DNA from: Cognatishimia sp. F0-27
GTDB lineage: Bacteria > Pseudomonadota > Alphaproteobacteria > Rhodobacterales > Rhodobacteraceae
DNA length: 54,438 nt
Reading direction: 5' to 3'
Assembly (NCBI RefSeq): GCF_020667845.1
Contig: NZ_JAFMPQ010000036.1
Span: 1 to 54,438 of the forward strand
The position numbers and the translations under genes are program-made. Positions 9,382 through 18,382 of the stretch are shown here, piece by piece. The notes beneath the pieces were generated by a model, which was not told where the DNA came from, searched no databases, and worked only from the letters and a program-made list of their open reading frames with translations. Position 1 is the stretch's first letter; each line of letters starts with the position of its first letter.

Positions 9382-9397
9382 CGGGCGCTTGCGCCCG
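9382..9397 (+). terminator. GC hairpin after aspC, no U-tract
   Basis: Perfect 7-bp stem cgggcgc / gcgcccg with a TT loop, 16 nt after the aspartate aminotransferase stop codon. There is no T-run, so it is at best an atypical terminator or 3'-end stabiliser. Confidence 0.35.
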
Positions 9398-9560
9398 GTG
9401 GCCTCGGGAGCGCGCGGCTTGATCAATCAGCGGCGCGGGCCACGCGGCGCTGAGGGCGTCTCTGACGATGGCAAAACCCCCGCGATGAGGGGCGGGCCCT
9501 CGAAATCCCAAGGGCTGGGCGCGGGGAGGGCGACGGTTTGACGGGACCGCGGGGCCTGCG

Positions 9561-9836
9561 TCAGCCGATGCCCAGACGGGAACGGGCATCGCGGCGCATC
9601 TCGCGCACCAGATCGTCATTGATCGCTTCCCAGGCCTTGAACCCGGCATAGCCAAGACGGTTTTGCGCCGCGCGTTCGGGCGTTCCGACGCGGGCGGGTG
9701 CTTCATCGATGAATTCGAGCTTGATGGCGTCGTAATTGGCCATGCAGCGCGTGACTTCGGCGGGCGAAAGGTTGCCATGCGCGGCGGCCTGATCGCAGAG
9801 GTAATAGAGCGAGAGCATTGCAATGAGAGAGGACAT
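9561..9836 (-). CDS. Small hypothetical protein
   Basis: A 91-residue product I do not recognise. It starts with a short hydrophobic stretch (MSSLIAMLSLYYLCDQAAAHG) that may be a weak signal or membrane anchor, followed by a charged, soluble helical region containing SPAEVTRCMANYDAIKLEF. The start at 9836 is supported by AAGGAG 7 nt upstream; an in-frame extension to 9908 has no such site. Two cysteines (residues 13 and 31) are present. Codon use resembles the neighbours, so a real chromosomal gene is likely. Confidence 0.65.
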   Translation of the reverse strand: MSSLIAMLSLYYLCDQAAAHGNLSPAEVTRCMANYDAIKLEFIDEAPARVGTPERAAQNRLGYAGFKAWEAINDDLVREMRRDARSRLGIG

Positions 9837-10137
9837 CGGGAGGCTCCTTGGCAGTTGTGTCGTGCTCCTCCCTGTGACGGGCGGGTCGGACATCAGCCTA
9901 GGACCCAATCCTTACGCGGTCTTAACGCAGCGTTCGGTCATACACGCATCATAGCACAGGTCCCTTTTGTGAAGCCTTAATCGCTGTCTTGCTATGGCGG
10001 GCCACCGCGAGGGTGCCCGGAAACGCAGCGCTGTGCCGTATTTCCGGGCGGTTTTTGGACGCGGCGCCGGAGCGTCCGGGCGACAGCGGCGCCGCCGCGT
10101 CGGACAGGCGGCGCCAACGCAGACGGGCGCAGCCCGA
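9837..10137. other. 300-bp gap upstream of the 91-aa gene
   Basis: This holds the promoter region of the 91-residue gene. A CTATGAT hexamer-like -10 (minus strand, around 9950) is a candidate. A nine-codon frame reading MTERCVKTA on the minus strand (about 9912-9941) is open but too short to support. Nothing else is recognisable. Confidence 0.35.
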
Positions 10138-10605
10138 TCAGCCGAGAATGCCCGGCCAGTTGCTGCGTGCCTTGGCGATATTGGCCTCGAGATCCTCGAG
10201 AAAGAGCGCGCGGGCGCGCAGGTTTGCATTCAGGTACAAAGCACCGTCATGGATTGTCCAGGCCTCCGGCGTGGTCGGGGCCAGATAGCCGCGCGAGGCG
10301 GCGAAGGCGCAATAGCCGCCAAATTGCGGGGCGAAGCGGGTGGGATCGGTCTTGAAACGTGCCGCGTTCTCGGCGTTGGCAAAGCGCCAGGTGGCGCCTT
10401 TCCAGTCGAGTGCCGTGCCGCGTTGACCGGGCACGGGGCCTTGCTCTGCGAAATAGGCGACGGGATCGGAGCCGTCGATTGCAATGCCGCGCTCGGCGTA
10501 GATTTCAGGTTCCGCGGCCATGGCGTGGCGCGGCAGCAGGGCGAGGGCCGGTGCGGCCAGGGCGGCACCGAGCAGGGTGCGGCGGGTCAGGGACGGGGTG
10601 ATCAT
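10138..10605 (-). CDS. YHS-domain protein with Tat signal
   Basis: The 155-residue precursor has a twin-arginine export signal (SLTRRTLLGAALAAPALA) ending near MAAEP, then a YHS-like domain: AIDGSDPVAYFAEQGPVPG, TWRFANAENAARFKTDPTRFAP, and QFGGYCAFA with the domain's conserved Cys. This is the common alphaproteobacterial exported YHS protein; a metal-linked role is presumed from the domain, substrate unknown. The start at 10605 has AAAGGT 8 nt upstream and gives a compact signal peptide; an in-frame start 7 codons upstream is possible. It is divergent from the inositol monophosphatase gene. Confidence 0.85.
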   Translation of the reverse strand: MITPSLTRRTLLGAALAAPALALLPRHAMAAEPEIYAERGIAIDGSDPVAYFAEQGPVPGQRGTALDWKGATWRFANAENAARFKTDPTRFAPQFGGYCAFAASRGYLAPTTPEAWTIHDGALYLNANLRARALFLEDLEANIAKARSNWPGILG

Positions 10606-10977
10606 GGTGTGGACCTTTCGGGACAAGGCGTTTCAGGGATGGCGGGCTGCCGGGGTCGTATGCCTGAAAACATGCGCCGGGCTTGATCCGCATGCCAGCA
10701 ATGCTCGCGGCTTGGTGATGCGCCGTGGGCGGTCTGGCCTGGGTCTTGATAGAGCATGACCTTGGGTAAAATATTGGTTTCATGAAATATTCAGGCGAGA
10801 GTCCTTCTGGACGGCTGGCCTGGTCGCGCGCGGCATGTAACGCTTTTCCCGTGTCTGAGAAGCCTTGTGTTTCAATGCGCGGTCCAGAGCGGCGCGCACA
10901 CGCTTGCCCCTTGGCAATCGCGGCATGCGGGCGTATAGCCGCGCCTTGATCCGAAGACACCGCGGGAGCCGTATGTC
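10606..10977. other. 372-bp divergent intergenic region
   Basis: This lies between the YHS gene (minus) and the inositol monophosphatase gene (plus) and should hold both promoters. A possible plus-strand promoter is TTGATA (10746-10751), 17 nt, AAATAT (10769-10774). No RNA gene, repeat or credible reading frame was found. Confidence 0.4.
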
Positions 10978-11769
10978 ATGCAAGGCAGTGCCAACCTCAA
11001 TATTATGATGAAGGCCGCGCGCAAGGCGGCGCGGTCCCTTGTCAAGGATTTCCGCGAGGTCGAGAACCTGCAGGTGTCGATGAAAGGGGCGGGTGATTTT
11101 GTCAGCCGCGCCGATCACGCCGCCGAGGAGATCTTGCGCGCCATGCTCATGGAGGCGCGCCCGTCCTACGGTTGGCTTGGCGAGGAAAGCGGCGAGACAC
11201 CGGGGCAGGACCCGACGCGGCGCTGGATCGTCGATCCGCTCGATGGGACGACGAATTTCCTGCATGGCTTGCCGCATTGGGCGATTTCCATTGCGCTGGA
11301 ACACAAGGGCGAGATCGTCTCCGCGGTGGTGTATGACGCGGCCAAGGACGAGATGTTCTACGCAGAAAAGGGTTCTGGCGCGTGGTTGAATGACAGCAAG
11401 CGCTTGCGGGTGTCCGGTCGCGCGCGGATGATCGAGGCGGTGTTTGCCACCGGTGTGCCGTTTGCAGCCAAGCGGACCCTGCCTGCAACGCTGAAGGATC
11501 TTGCGCGGTTGATGCCGGAATGCGCCGGCGTGCGGCGGTTCGGCTCGGCAGCGCTCGACCTCGCCTATGTCGCGGCTGGGCGCTACGATGGCTACTGGGA
11601 GCGGGAGCTCAACATCTGGGACATCGCTGCAGGCACGCTGATCGTAAAGGAAGCGGGTGGGCTGTTGCAGGGCGTGCGCGAGGATCAGGACCCGCTGGAG
11701 AGCGGCTCGGTTCTTTGTGCAAACGGTCAGTTGTTCGATCCACTGGCGCGGATCATTCGCGCCGCCTGA
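10978..11769 (+). CDS. Inositol-1-monophosphatase family protein (SuhB-like)
   Basis: This Mg-dependent phosphatase hydrolyses myo-inositol phosphate or related sugar phosphates. The 263 residues carry the family metal-binding motifs: GEES (E69, E70), W83-I-V-D86-P-L-D89-G-T-T-N-F, and the C-terminal W-D-I-A-A-G with the third Asp. HGLPHWAISIAL after the main motif is typical. The upstream GGGAG (10964-10968) supports the ATG at 10978. In vivo substrate is uncertain, since the family also includes PAP (CysQ-like) and fructose bisphosphate phosphatases, but the overall pattern best fits SuhB. Confidence 0.9.
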   Translation: MQGSANLNIMMKAARKAARSLVKDFREVENLQVSMKGAGDFVSRADHAAEEILRAMLMEARPSYGWLGEESGETPGQDPTRRWIVDPLDGTTNFLHGLPHWAISIALEHKGEIVSAVVYDAAKDEMFYAEKGSGAWLNDSKRLRVSGRARMIEAVFATGVPFAAKRTLPATLKDLARLMPECAGVRRFGSAALDLAYVAAGRYDGYWERELNIWDIAAGTLIVKEAGGLLQGVREDQDPLESGSVLCANGQLFDPLARIIRAA

Positions 11770-11951
11770 TATCGGGAGCGCAACAGGGCGAAGACTGCCC
11801 TGTCTGGGCTTTGCGACCAGCGCCATGGTGCCGCCGAGACCATCGTGGCCTTGTCCTCGACAGTGCCGGTGCCCCTGTCCTTGACCAATTCCGTGTCCGT
11901 GGCGATGCCCGGCCCAAGTGCAGGTGCGTGGTTTTGGCCACTGCGCCAGTA

Positions 11952-12329
11952 TCAGCCGTCGCTGCGGTCGGACGGGTGGTTGATACCGTCCACCCAGGGG
12001 ACGGGTTCCACATCCTGCGGCAGCACGCCCTCCAGCGCATAGAGATTGACGCCGAATTCATTCGGGTTCGAGCGGCGCTTGTGGAACATGTAGATGCCGC
12101 AACGGGCGCAGAAGTGATGCTGTGCGGTATGAGTGCCAAAACTGTAGAGCGTCAGCGCGTCGGCCCCGCGAATGACCGCGACCCCGTTCAGCGGTGCCGA
12201 AACGGCAGGGGCTCCGCGGCGGCGACAGAAAGAGCAATCGCAGCGGCGCGCGGTGTTGAACCCGTCGCTCAGAGTGACGCTGAGTTCGACCGCGCCGCAA
12301 TGGCAGGTGGCCTTGATCGGGTCTGACAT
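11952..12329 (-). CDS. GFA-family (glutathione-dependent formaldehyde-activating-like) protein
   Basis: This is a 125-residue zinc protein of the Gfa/CENP-V fold. Three cysteine groups are present in the expected order: CHCGAVE near the N-terminus, RCDCSFCRRRGA in the middle, and HFCARCGIYMFHKRR. Most members have no assigned reaction; the original Paracoccus enzyme was proposed to speed S-hydroxymethylglutathione formation. The start at 12329 has AAAGGA upstream. It lies downstream of the rhomboid gene on the same strand with a 112-nt gap, and converges with the inositol monophosphatase gene. Confidence 0.92.
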   Translation of the reverse strand: MSDPIKATCHCGAVELSVTLSDGFNTARRCDCSFCRRRGAPAVSAPLNGVAVIRGADALTLYSFGTHTAQHHFCARCGIYMFHKRRSNPNEFGVNLYALEGVLPQDVEPVPWVDGINHPSDRSDG

Positions 12330-12441
12330 GACCGGTGTCCTTTCTCGGGGAAGGCGTGGGATCTCGGGGGGGAGGCGTGGGGGGCGGTGTTTGACCTGAT
12401 GCTGGCCGCACCGGGTCAGCGGACGGGCATGCGGCGCGGGA

Positions 12442-13185
12442 TCAGCGGCGCGGCACCCGGGGCACGGCGCTGCGGGCCAGCCTGTATTGCGCTTCGGGAT
12501 GCGGTGGGTGCCCCTCGGTGTCGACCCAGAAGCGCGGGCCGCCGCGCCGAAGCCAGATGGGCACCGTGAGCACGAGTCCCACGAGGAAGCCGCCGGCATG
12601 GGCCCAGTAGGCGACCCCGCCCATATCCGCCGGTTGGCTGAACCCGCCAAAGAGCTGCATGGCAAACCAGACGGCCAGAACGATCCACGCAGGCAGAGGC
12701 AGGATCTTGAAGATCACGACGAGGATGATGAGGATGTCGATCCTGGCCTTGGGAAAGAGCAGCAGATACCCGCCCATCACCCCGGCGATGGCACCGGATG
12801 CGCCGATTGTCGGCACCTGGGAATAGGGCTCCGACAGGTAGTGCAGCAGCCCGGCACCGACGCCCGCGGCAAGATAGAAGACAAGGAACGGCACATGGCC
12901 CATCTCGTCTTCCATGTTGTCGCCGAAGATGAACAGGAACAGCATGTTGCCCGCGAGATGCATGAAGCCGCCATGCAGGAACATCGAGGTCACGATACCT
13001 TCGAACCCCTGACCCTCGGAGATCAGCGCGGGGATCAGCGCATAGTCGAAATAGAGCTGCGCCAGCGCCCGCTGGTCGGACTCGTATTGCAGCGTCCAGA
13101 CGAAGATCGCGATATTGGCGATCATCAACGCGTAGGTGATATAGGGCGTGCGGCCGGACGGGTTGTGATCGCGGATCGGTAACAT
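12442..13185 (-). CDS. Rhomboid-family intramembrane serine protease
   Basis: The 247-residue membrane protein has about six transmembrane helices and the rhomboid catalytic pair: Ser130 in GAS-GAIAGVMGGY and His196 in AYWAHAGGF. The conserved HLAGNMLFLFIFGDNMED segment includes the oxyanion-hole Asn80. Such proteases cleave transmembrane segments within the bilayer; substrates here are unknown. The C-terminal 30 residues are hydrophilic and probably cytoplasmic. No obvious Shine-Dalgarno precedes the ATG at 13185, though family similarity starts at once (MLPIRDHNP), so this start is likely right. Confidence 0.93.
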   Translation of the reverse strand: MLPIRDHNPSGRTPYITYALMIANIAIFVWTLQYESDQRALAQLYFDYALIPALISEGQGFEGIVTSMFLHGGFMHLAGNMLFLFIFGDNMEDEMGHVPFLVFYLAAGVGAGLLHYLSEPYSQVPTIGASGAIAGVMGGYLLLFPKARIDILIILVVIFKILPLPAWIVLAVWFAMQLFGGFSQPADMGGVAYWAHAGGFLVGLVLTVPIWLRRGGPRFWVDTEGHPPHPEAQYRLARSAVPRVPRR

Positions 13186-13596
13186 ACCCGAGAGAGTGGC
13201 ACGCAGGCCAAGGAGGTCAAGCGACGATCACGCCCCGCACGCCGAAATGCGGCATGGGCCCGGTTTCAGGCACGGCAAGGCGCCCATTCGGTCTGCGCCA
13301 GCGAAGCAGAACCGACCCATCCTGTCATCCCGGCCGGTGCGGAGGGTGGTGAGCAACGATGACGGGACATCCGCACCAAAGCGGTCTGCCCCGCGCCCGT
13401 GGCGCCGCGTGCGGCCCATGTCGTGACACGTGGGGCGCCCGGCAGGAAAGGGCGACCAGCGCGGGGCCATCCCCTTGGCCCTGAACTCCGACGGGCACCC
13501 GGAGGCTGGCCCGCGCCGCGCCCCCACGTGCCCGGCCGCGGTGTGGTGTCTGTCGAGAGGGGGAGGCGCAGGCCGGGTCTGGCGTGCGCCATACCG
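13186..13596. other. 411-bp gap between putA and the rhomboid gene
   Basis: Both flanking genes are on the minus strand, so this is the 3' region of putA and the promoter region of the rhomboid gene. Open frames are GC-driven and lack domains or ribosome binding sites. No hairpin with a U-tract was found. Nothing further can be supported. Confidence 0.45.
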
Positions 13597-16500
13597 TCAC
13601 GTTTGCCCGGCCAGAAGGGCCGCATTGCCGCCGGCGGCGGTGGTATCGATGCAGACATGCCGTTCCGCGCGCGCGTGCCCGTGGTCCGGCATGCCCGTGA
13701 TCAGCGTCAGGATCGGCCCGGACCGTGCGGCCAACGCGCGGCGGTAGGCGCGGCCCACGTCGTCCGGCCCCCACCAGAGAATGGCGGAAATCCCTTCCAG
13801 CGTTTCAAGCACTGCGGGATCCACATGCCCGGTGGCGCAGACCGCAACGCCGCCAAGCGCCTCGACCGCGGCGCGCTGCGCCTCGGCGGTATCCTGTCCC
13901 GGACCAAGACACAAAACCGGCGGGCGGGCGAAATGCGTGAGCGTGTTGCCTTCGCCGGTCGGGCCGGGCAGGCCTTGCTGAACGGGGGCAGGAGCCGCAG
14001 CGGCGTTCTCCAGCGCGGCGCGCAGCGTCTCTGGCGCCATCGGTGCGGACCACGCACCGGCGGCGCCCGGCGCCGGATATGCGCGAAAGCGATCGAGGTA
14101 GAACGGCCCGCCGGCCTTGGGGCCTGTGCCGGACAGCCCTTCACCGCCAAAGGGTTGTGATCCGACAATGGCGCCGATCTGGTTTCGGTTCACATAGAGA
14201 TTGCCCGCCTGCACGCGCTCGGTCACGTGTTGGACGCGGTCGTCGATGCGGGTCATCAGCCCGAAGGTCAGCCCGTAGCCGGTGGCGTTGATCGCGTCGA
14301 TCACCGCGTCGATCTCGCGCGCGGCAAAGGTGGCCACATGCAGCACAGGCCCGAATATCTCGGACTCCAGATCGCCGATTCCGGTCACGCGGATCAGGGT
14401 CGGCGCCACGAAATGCCCGCTGTCGCGGGTGGGGTAGCTTCGGATGACCCGCCCCTCCGCCTCGGCTTGGGCGATGTGGTTGAGAATGCCCTGCCGGGCT
14501 TCGGCGTCGATCACCGGCCCGAGATCGGTCGAGATCTGCCACGGGTCGCCCGTCACCAGCGCATCCATCGCCCCGGTCAGCATGGTCAGCAAATCCTCTG
14601 CGATATCCTCCTGCACATAGAGGCAACGCAGCGCGGAGCAGCGTTGACCGGCGGACTGGAAGGCGGATTCGACGATGGCCTGCACCGCTTGTTCGGGCAG
14701 CGCGGTGCTGTCGACGATCATCGCGTTGAGGCCGCCCGTCTCTGCGATAAAGGGCGTTCCGGGTGCAAGATGGGTGGCAATGGCGCGGTGTATCGTCATG
14801 GCGGTTTCGGTGGAGCCGGTAAAGGCGACGCCGCTGACGGACGGGTTGGCGGTCAGGGCCGCGCCCACATCCCCGGCGCCGGGCAGGCATTGCAGCGCGC
14901 GGGGGGGCACGCCGGCTTCGAGCAGCAGGGCCACCGCCCGGTGGGCGATAAGCGGCGTCTGTTCAGCGGGCTTGGCAAGCACGCCATTCCCGGCGGCGAG
15001 GGCCGCGCTGATCTGTCCGGTGAAGATCGCAAGCGGAAAATTCCACGGCGAGATACAGGCAAAGACGCCCCGCGCGGGCCCCTCGGCACGGGCGGCGTAG
15101 TAGCGCAGGAAATCCACCGCCTCGCGCAGCTCCGCGATGGCGTCCTGCAGTGTCTTGCCCGCCTCGCGGTGGAGCAGGGCAAAAAGCTCGCCAAAATGTT
15201 GCTCGTAAAGGTCGGCGCCCCGGTTGAGCACGGCGGCGCGGGTCGCCGGGTCGGCATCCCACGCAGTCGCGGCGTCGGCGGCGCGCGTCACGGTCTCGGC
15301 ATTGGCCCAGGTCACTTGCCCGACCGTGTCCGCGGGCCGGGCGGGGTTGACCACCGGGCTGGCGGGGCCGGTGGGCGCGTCGCAGGCAACCACGGGCGTT
15401 GCCGTCCAAACATGCATGGCGAACCGGTCGCGCGCCTGAGTCATCCGGGCAAGATCGTTGGGGTCGCGCAGGTCGAACCCCTTCGAGTTTGGCCGCTCCG
15501 GCGCAAACAGGGCGCGGCCGGTGGTCAGACCCGCCGTGATCGAGGCCGCGAACGGGTCTGCGGCGACAACCTCCGGCGAAACGTCCGCGTCGACGATCTG
15601 GTTGACGAAAGAGCTGTTGGCACCGTTTTCCAGAAGGCGCCGCACCAGATAGGCCAGAAGGTCGCGATGCGCGCCCACCGGCGCGTAGATCCGGCAGCGG
15701 GTGCCGTTTTTCTGGCGCGTGATGTCATGCAGGGTTTCACCCATGCCATGCAGCCTCTGGAACTCGAAATCCGCCGGGTCGCGCCCCATGGCTTCGGCCA
15801 TATGCAGGATCGCCGCCACCGTATGCGCGTTATGGGTCGCGAATTGCGGGTAGATCCGATCCGTCAGGGAGAGCAGCTTGCGGGCATTGGCGATATAGGA
15901 GATGTCTGTGGCGGCCTTGTCGGTGAAGACGGGAAACCCGGTCATGCCGGCGACCTGCGCACGTTTGATTTCCGTGTCCCAATAGGCGCCTTTGACCAGC
16001 CGCACCATGATCCGGCGGTCGAGCCGGGTCGCCAGCGCGTGCAGCCAGTCGACCACGTGGCCGGCGCGCTGTCCGTAGGCTTGCACCACAACGCCAAACC
16101 CGTCCCAACCGGCCAGCGAAGGCTCCGACAGCACGGCCTCGATCACGTCGAGCGAAAGCGAAAGGCGGTCCGCTTCTTCGGCGTCCACGTTGAGGCCGAT
16201 CCCGGCGCTGCGCGCCAGTTGCGCAAGGGTGCGCAGACGCGGGACCAGTTCGGCCATCACCGTGTCCCTTTGCAGCAGGTCGTAGCGGGGATGCAGCGCG
16301 GAAAGCTTGACGGAAATGCCGGGATTGGTGCGGATGTCATTGCCGGTCGCGGCCTCCGCGATGGCGGTGATCGCGCGCGAATAGCTCAGGTGGTAGCGGC
16401 GCGCGTCGCGTTCGGTGCGGGCGGCTTCACCGAGCATGTCGTAGCTGTAGGTATAGCCCTTGGCTTCCATCCGCGCAGCGCGGGTCATCGCGTTCTGGAT

Positions 16501-17031
16501 CGTTTCGCCGAGCACGAACTGCGCGCCCATTTCCTTCATCGCGCGCCCGACGGCGGTGCGGATGACCGGCTCACCCAGCCGTTTGATCGCGGCTCGGAGA
16601 TGGCCGACCGGTCCGGGCGCATCGTCGTCCAGCACTTTGCCCGTCAGCATCAGGGCCCAGGTCGACGCATTGACCAGCGGCGAGGTGGAGTGCCCCAGAT
16701 GCCGGCCCCAATCCGACGGGGCGATCTTGTCTTCGATCAGCGCGTCGATGGTCTCTGCATCGGGCACGCGCAACAGCGCCTCGGCCAGGCACATGAGCGC
16801 GACACCCTCATCGGTGGACAAGCCGTATTCCGCGAGGAACACTTCCATCAGGCCCGGTTGCGTATGGCCGCGAATGGCCCGCACGAGATCGGCCCCGCGG
16901 GCGCTGATGGTCGCGCGGTCAGCGCTGCTCAACCCGGCTTCCGCGATCAGGCGCGCAAGGGTTTCGTCCTGATCGGCATAGGTGGCGGCGTCGATCGACT
17001 GGCGCAACGTATCGCTGTGGTCCTTGGGCAT
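13597..17031 (-). CDS. putA: Bifunctional proline dehydrogenase / glutamate-semialdehyde dehydrogenase PutA
   Basis: PutA oxidises proline to glutamate in two steps with FAD and NAD. The 1144 residues contain an N-terminal PRODH barrel (about 60-450, with RLVKGAYWDTEIKRAQ and FATHNAHTV) and a P5C dehydrogenase domain (about 530-1000, with SPWNFPLAIFTGQI and the catalytic Cys in SAGQRCSALRCLY), plus a C-terminal ALDH-superfamily-like tail. The ribbon-helix-helix repressor domain of E. coli PutA (1320 residues) is absent, so control must come from elsewhere; the divergent putR is the obvious candidate. The start at 17031 has GGAGAG upstream, and a long upstream extension in frame runs antisense to putR and is rejected. 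Confidence 0.97.
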   Translation of the reverse strand: MPKDHSDTLRQSIDAATYADQDETLARLIAEAGLSSADRATISARGADLVRAIRGHTQPGLMEVFLAEYGLSTDEGVALMCLAEALLRVPDAETIDALIEDKIAPSDWGRHLGHSTSPLVNASTWALMLTGKVLDDDAPGPVGHLRAAIKRLGEPVIRTAVGRAMKEMGAQFVLGETIQNAMTRAARMEAKGYTYSYDMLGEAARTERDARRYHLSYSRAITAIAEAATGNDIRTNPGISVKLSALHPRYDLLQRDTVMAELVPRLRTLAQLARSAGIGLNVDAEEADRLSLSLDVIEAVLSEPSLAGWDGFGVVVQAYGQRAGHVVDWLHALATRLDRRIMVRLVKGAYWDTEIKRAQVAGMTGFPVFTDKAATDISYIANARKLLSLTDRIYPQFATHNAHTVAAILHMAEAMGRDPADFEFQRLHGMGETLHDITRQKNGTRCRIYAPVGAHRDLLAYLVRRLLENGANSSFVNQIVDADVSPEVVAADPFAASITAGLTTGRALFAPERPNSKGFDLRDPNDLARMTQARDRFAMHVWTATPVVACDAPTGPASPVVNPARPADTVGQVTWANAETVTRAADAATAWDADPATRAAVLNRGADLYEQHFGELFALLHREAGKTLQDAIAELREAVDFLRYYAARAEGPARGVFACISPWNFPLAIFTGQISAALAAGNGVLAKPAEQTPLIAHRAVALLLEAGVPPRALQCLPGAGDVGAALTANPSVSGVAFTGSTETAMTIHRAIATHLAPGTPFIAETGGLNAMIVDSTALPEQAVQAIVESAFQSAGQRCSALRCLYVQEDIAEDLLTMLTGAMDALVTGDPWQISTDLGPVIDAEARQGILNHIAQAEAEGRVIRSYPTRDSGHFVAPTLIRVTGIGDLESEIFGPVLHVATFAAREIDAVIDAINATGYGLTFGLMTRIDDRVQHVTERVQAGNLYVNRNQIGAIVGSQPFGGEGLSGTGPKAGGPFYLDRFRAYPAPGAAGAWSAPMAPETLRAALENAAAAPAPVQQGLPGPTGEGNTLTHFARPPVLCLGPGQDTAEAQRAAVEALGGVAVCATGHVDPAVLETLEGISAILWWGPDDVGRAYRRALAARSGPILTLITGMPDHGHARAERHVCIDTTAAGGNAALLAGQT

Positions 17032-17047
17032 GGCGCTCTCCAGAAGT

Positions 17048-17125
17048 TTCGGGCAGTCTATCGCAAAGCTTTCAGGCGTTTTGCCCGAAGTGTGGGTGAT
17101 TTGAGGCCGAAACGTCTTTGTTTCG
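17048..17125. promoter_or_regulatory. putA-putR intergenic inverted repeats (candidate PutR operator)
   Basis: In the 111-bp divergent region, ttcgggca (17048-17055) and tgcccgaa (17082-17089) form a perfect 8-bp inverted repeat with start points 34 bp apart, about three helical turns. A second symmetric site, cgaaac (17108-17113) / gtttcg (17120-17125), lies next to the putR ribosome binding site. Multiple spaced half sites suit an Lrp-type octameric regulator. Binding itself is inference. Confidence 0.45.
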
Positions 17126-17142
17126 CGGGAGGCGCGCGCAAA

Positions 17143-17613
17143 ATGAATATGGATGACCTTGACCAATTCGACCGGTCGATTCTCAAGATCCTGGCGAGTG
17201 ACGGACGGATCTCGATCACCGAGCTTGCGCGGCGGATCGGATTGTCCAAATCGCCCACGCAGGCGCGGCTGCGGCGGCTGGAAGAGGCCGGCGTGATCCG
17301 CGGTTATCGCGCGATCCTCGATCCGATCCAACTTGGTGTCAATCACGTGGCTTTCGTGGAGGTGAAGCTGACCTCGACCCGCGAAGGCGACCTTGCGGCA
17401 TTCAACGAAGCGGTCACGCGGGTGCCGGAGATCGAACAGGTGCATCTGATCGCGGGAAACTTCGATTACCTGCTGAAGGTGCGCACCTCGGACATGTCGC
17501 GCTATCGGCGCGTTCTGGCGGAGGTGATCTCTATCCTGCCCTGTGTCGCATCGACCTCGACCTACGTGGCGATGGAGGCGGTCAAGGAGGCCGGTCTGGC
17601 AGATGTCACTTGA
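17143..17613 (+). CDS. putR: Lrp/AsnC-family activator of proline catabolism PutR
   Basis: The 156-residue regulator has an N-terminal winged HTH (DLDQFDRSILKILASDGRI then the recognition helix in GLSKSPTQARLRRLEEAGVI) and a C-terminal RAM ligand-binding domain (IEQVHLIAGNFDYLLKVRTS). Position divergent from putA is the arrangement known for PutR of Agrobacterium and Rhodobacter, where it activates putA in response to proline. GGGAGG about 10 nt upstream supports the ATG at 17143. The gene also has an open frame running far upstream antisense to putA, which is an artefact of codon bias. Confidence 0.93.
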   Translation: MNMDDLDQFDRSILKILASDGRISITELARRIGLSKSPTQARLRRLEEAGVIRGYRAILDPIQLGVNHVAFVEVKLTSTREGDLAAFNEAVTRVPEIEQVHLIAGNFDYLLKVRTSDMSRYRRVLAEVISILPCVASTSTYVAMEAVKEAGLADVT

Positions 17614-17644
17614 CCGACGCCCGGCGCGCATCACCTTTGTTTGC

Positions 17645-18217
17645 ATGACGATACGCATGGGATTTCCGGCCAAAGCGGCCGCACTTGTTCTGGCGCTCTG
17701 CGTCCTGCCACGTGAGGCGGTTGCGGATGGGTGCCCCGTGGCCCCCGATCATTCCGAGACCCTAGCCGCACATCTGGCAGATCTTCAGACCGTGCAGGAC
17801 GAGATGGCGGCGCGGGCGATTTCCGCGCAGATGTGGGAATTGTGGCTCCAGGCGCCCGATGAGCCGAGCCAGATGATGCTGGACGAGGGTATGCGCGCGC
17901 GCAACGTGTCGGACTTCCTGCGCGCCAAGGACCGCTTTGACCGGCTGGTGGGATACTGTCCGTTCTATGCGGAGGGATACAACCAGAGGGCATTCCTCCA
18001 CTTCCTGCGCGGTGACTATGCGGCGGCGCTGCCGGACCTGGAACAGGCCTTGTCCATCAACCCCGAACATATTGGCGCGCTCTCGGGTAAGGCGCTGACA
18101 TTGTTGAGGATGGGGCGCGATGAAGAGGGCCAGCGCGTGTTGCGCGAGGCGCTGGACTTGAACCCGTGGTTGGGCGAACGGGCCTTGCTGCGCCCGCTGC
18201 CGGGTGACGACCTCTGA
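17645..18217 (+). CDS. Exported TPR-repeat protein
   Basis: The 190-residue precursor has a signal peptide (KAAALVLALCVLPREAVADG) and two to three TPR units in its C-terminal half (AEGYNQRAFLHFLRGDYAAA, then ALPDLEQALSINPEHIGALS). It probably acts as a periplasmic protein-interaction module of unknown partner. Start choice is uncertain. The ATG at 17645 gives a compact signal peptide but lacks a clear Shine-Dalgarno. An ATG at 17603 overlaps the putR stop and has AAGGAGG 12 nt upstream, giving a longer N-region. Either way it follows putR closely and may be read with it. Confidence 0.8.
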   Translation: MTIRMGFPAKAAALVLALCVLPREAVADGCPVAPDHSETLAAHLADLQTVQDEMAARAISAQMWELWLQAPDEPSQMMLDEGMRARNVSDFLRAKDRFDRLVGYCPFYAEGYNQRAFLHFLRGDYAAALPDLEQALSINPEHIGALSGKALTLLRMGRDEEGQRVLREALDLNPWLGERALLRPLPGDDL

Positions 18218-18296
18218 TCCGCGCACAATTTTTTGGTGCAAATTGGCGCGGGGGATCTGGCATGCCACGCGGGCTCTGGCTAGGGTAGGCCTGCTG

Positions 18297-18382
18297 GCCC
18301 GTGTGGTGGAATGGTAGACACAGGAGACTTAAAATCTCCAGGCCGTATGGCCGTGCCGGTTCGAGTCCGGCCGCGGGTACCA
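18297..18382 (+). tRNA. tRNA-Leu (anticodon UAA)
   Basis: 86 nt with CCA encoded at the 3' end. The acceptor stem GCCCGTG pairs with CGCGGGT (one G-U at the top pair), the anticodon loop is CTTAAAA with TAA, the long variable arm GGCCGTATGGCC is typical of a class II leucine tRNA, and the T-arm is GCCGGTTCGAGTCCGGC. It reads UUA and UUG codons. Confidence 0.97.

Noticed and set aside
9912-9941. Nine-codon minus-strand frame MTERCVKTA
   Set aside because: It is open and ATG-initiated, but too short to support without comparative or expression data.
14227-17142. A very long open frame antisense to putA leading into putR
   Set aside because: It has no domain before the putR part, mirrors putA codon bias, and putR has its own ribosome binding site at 17143.
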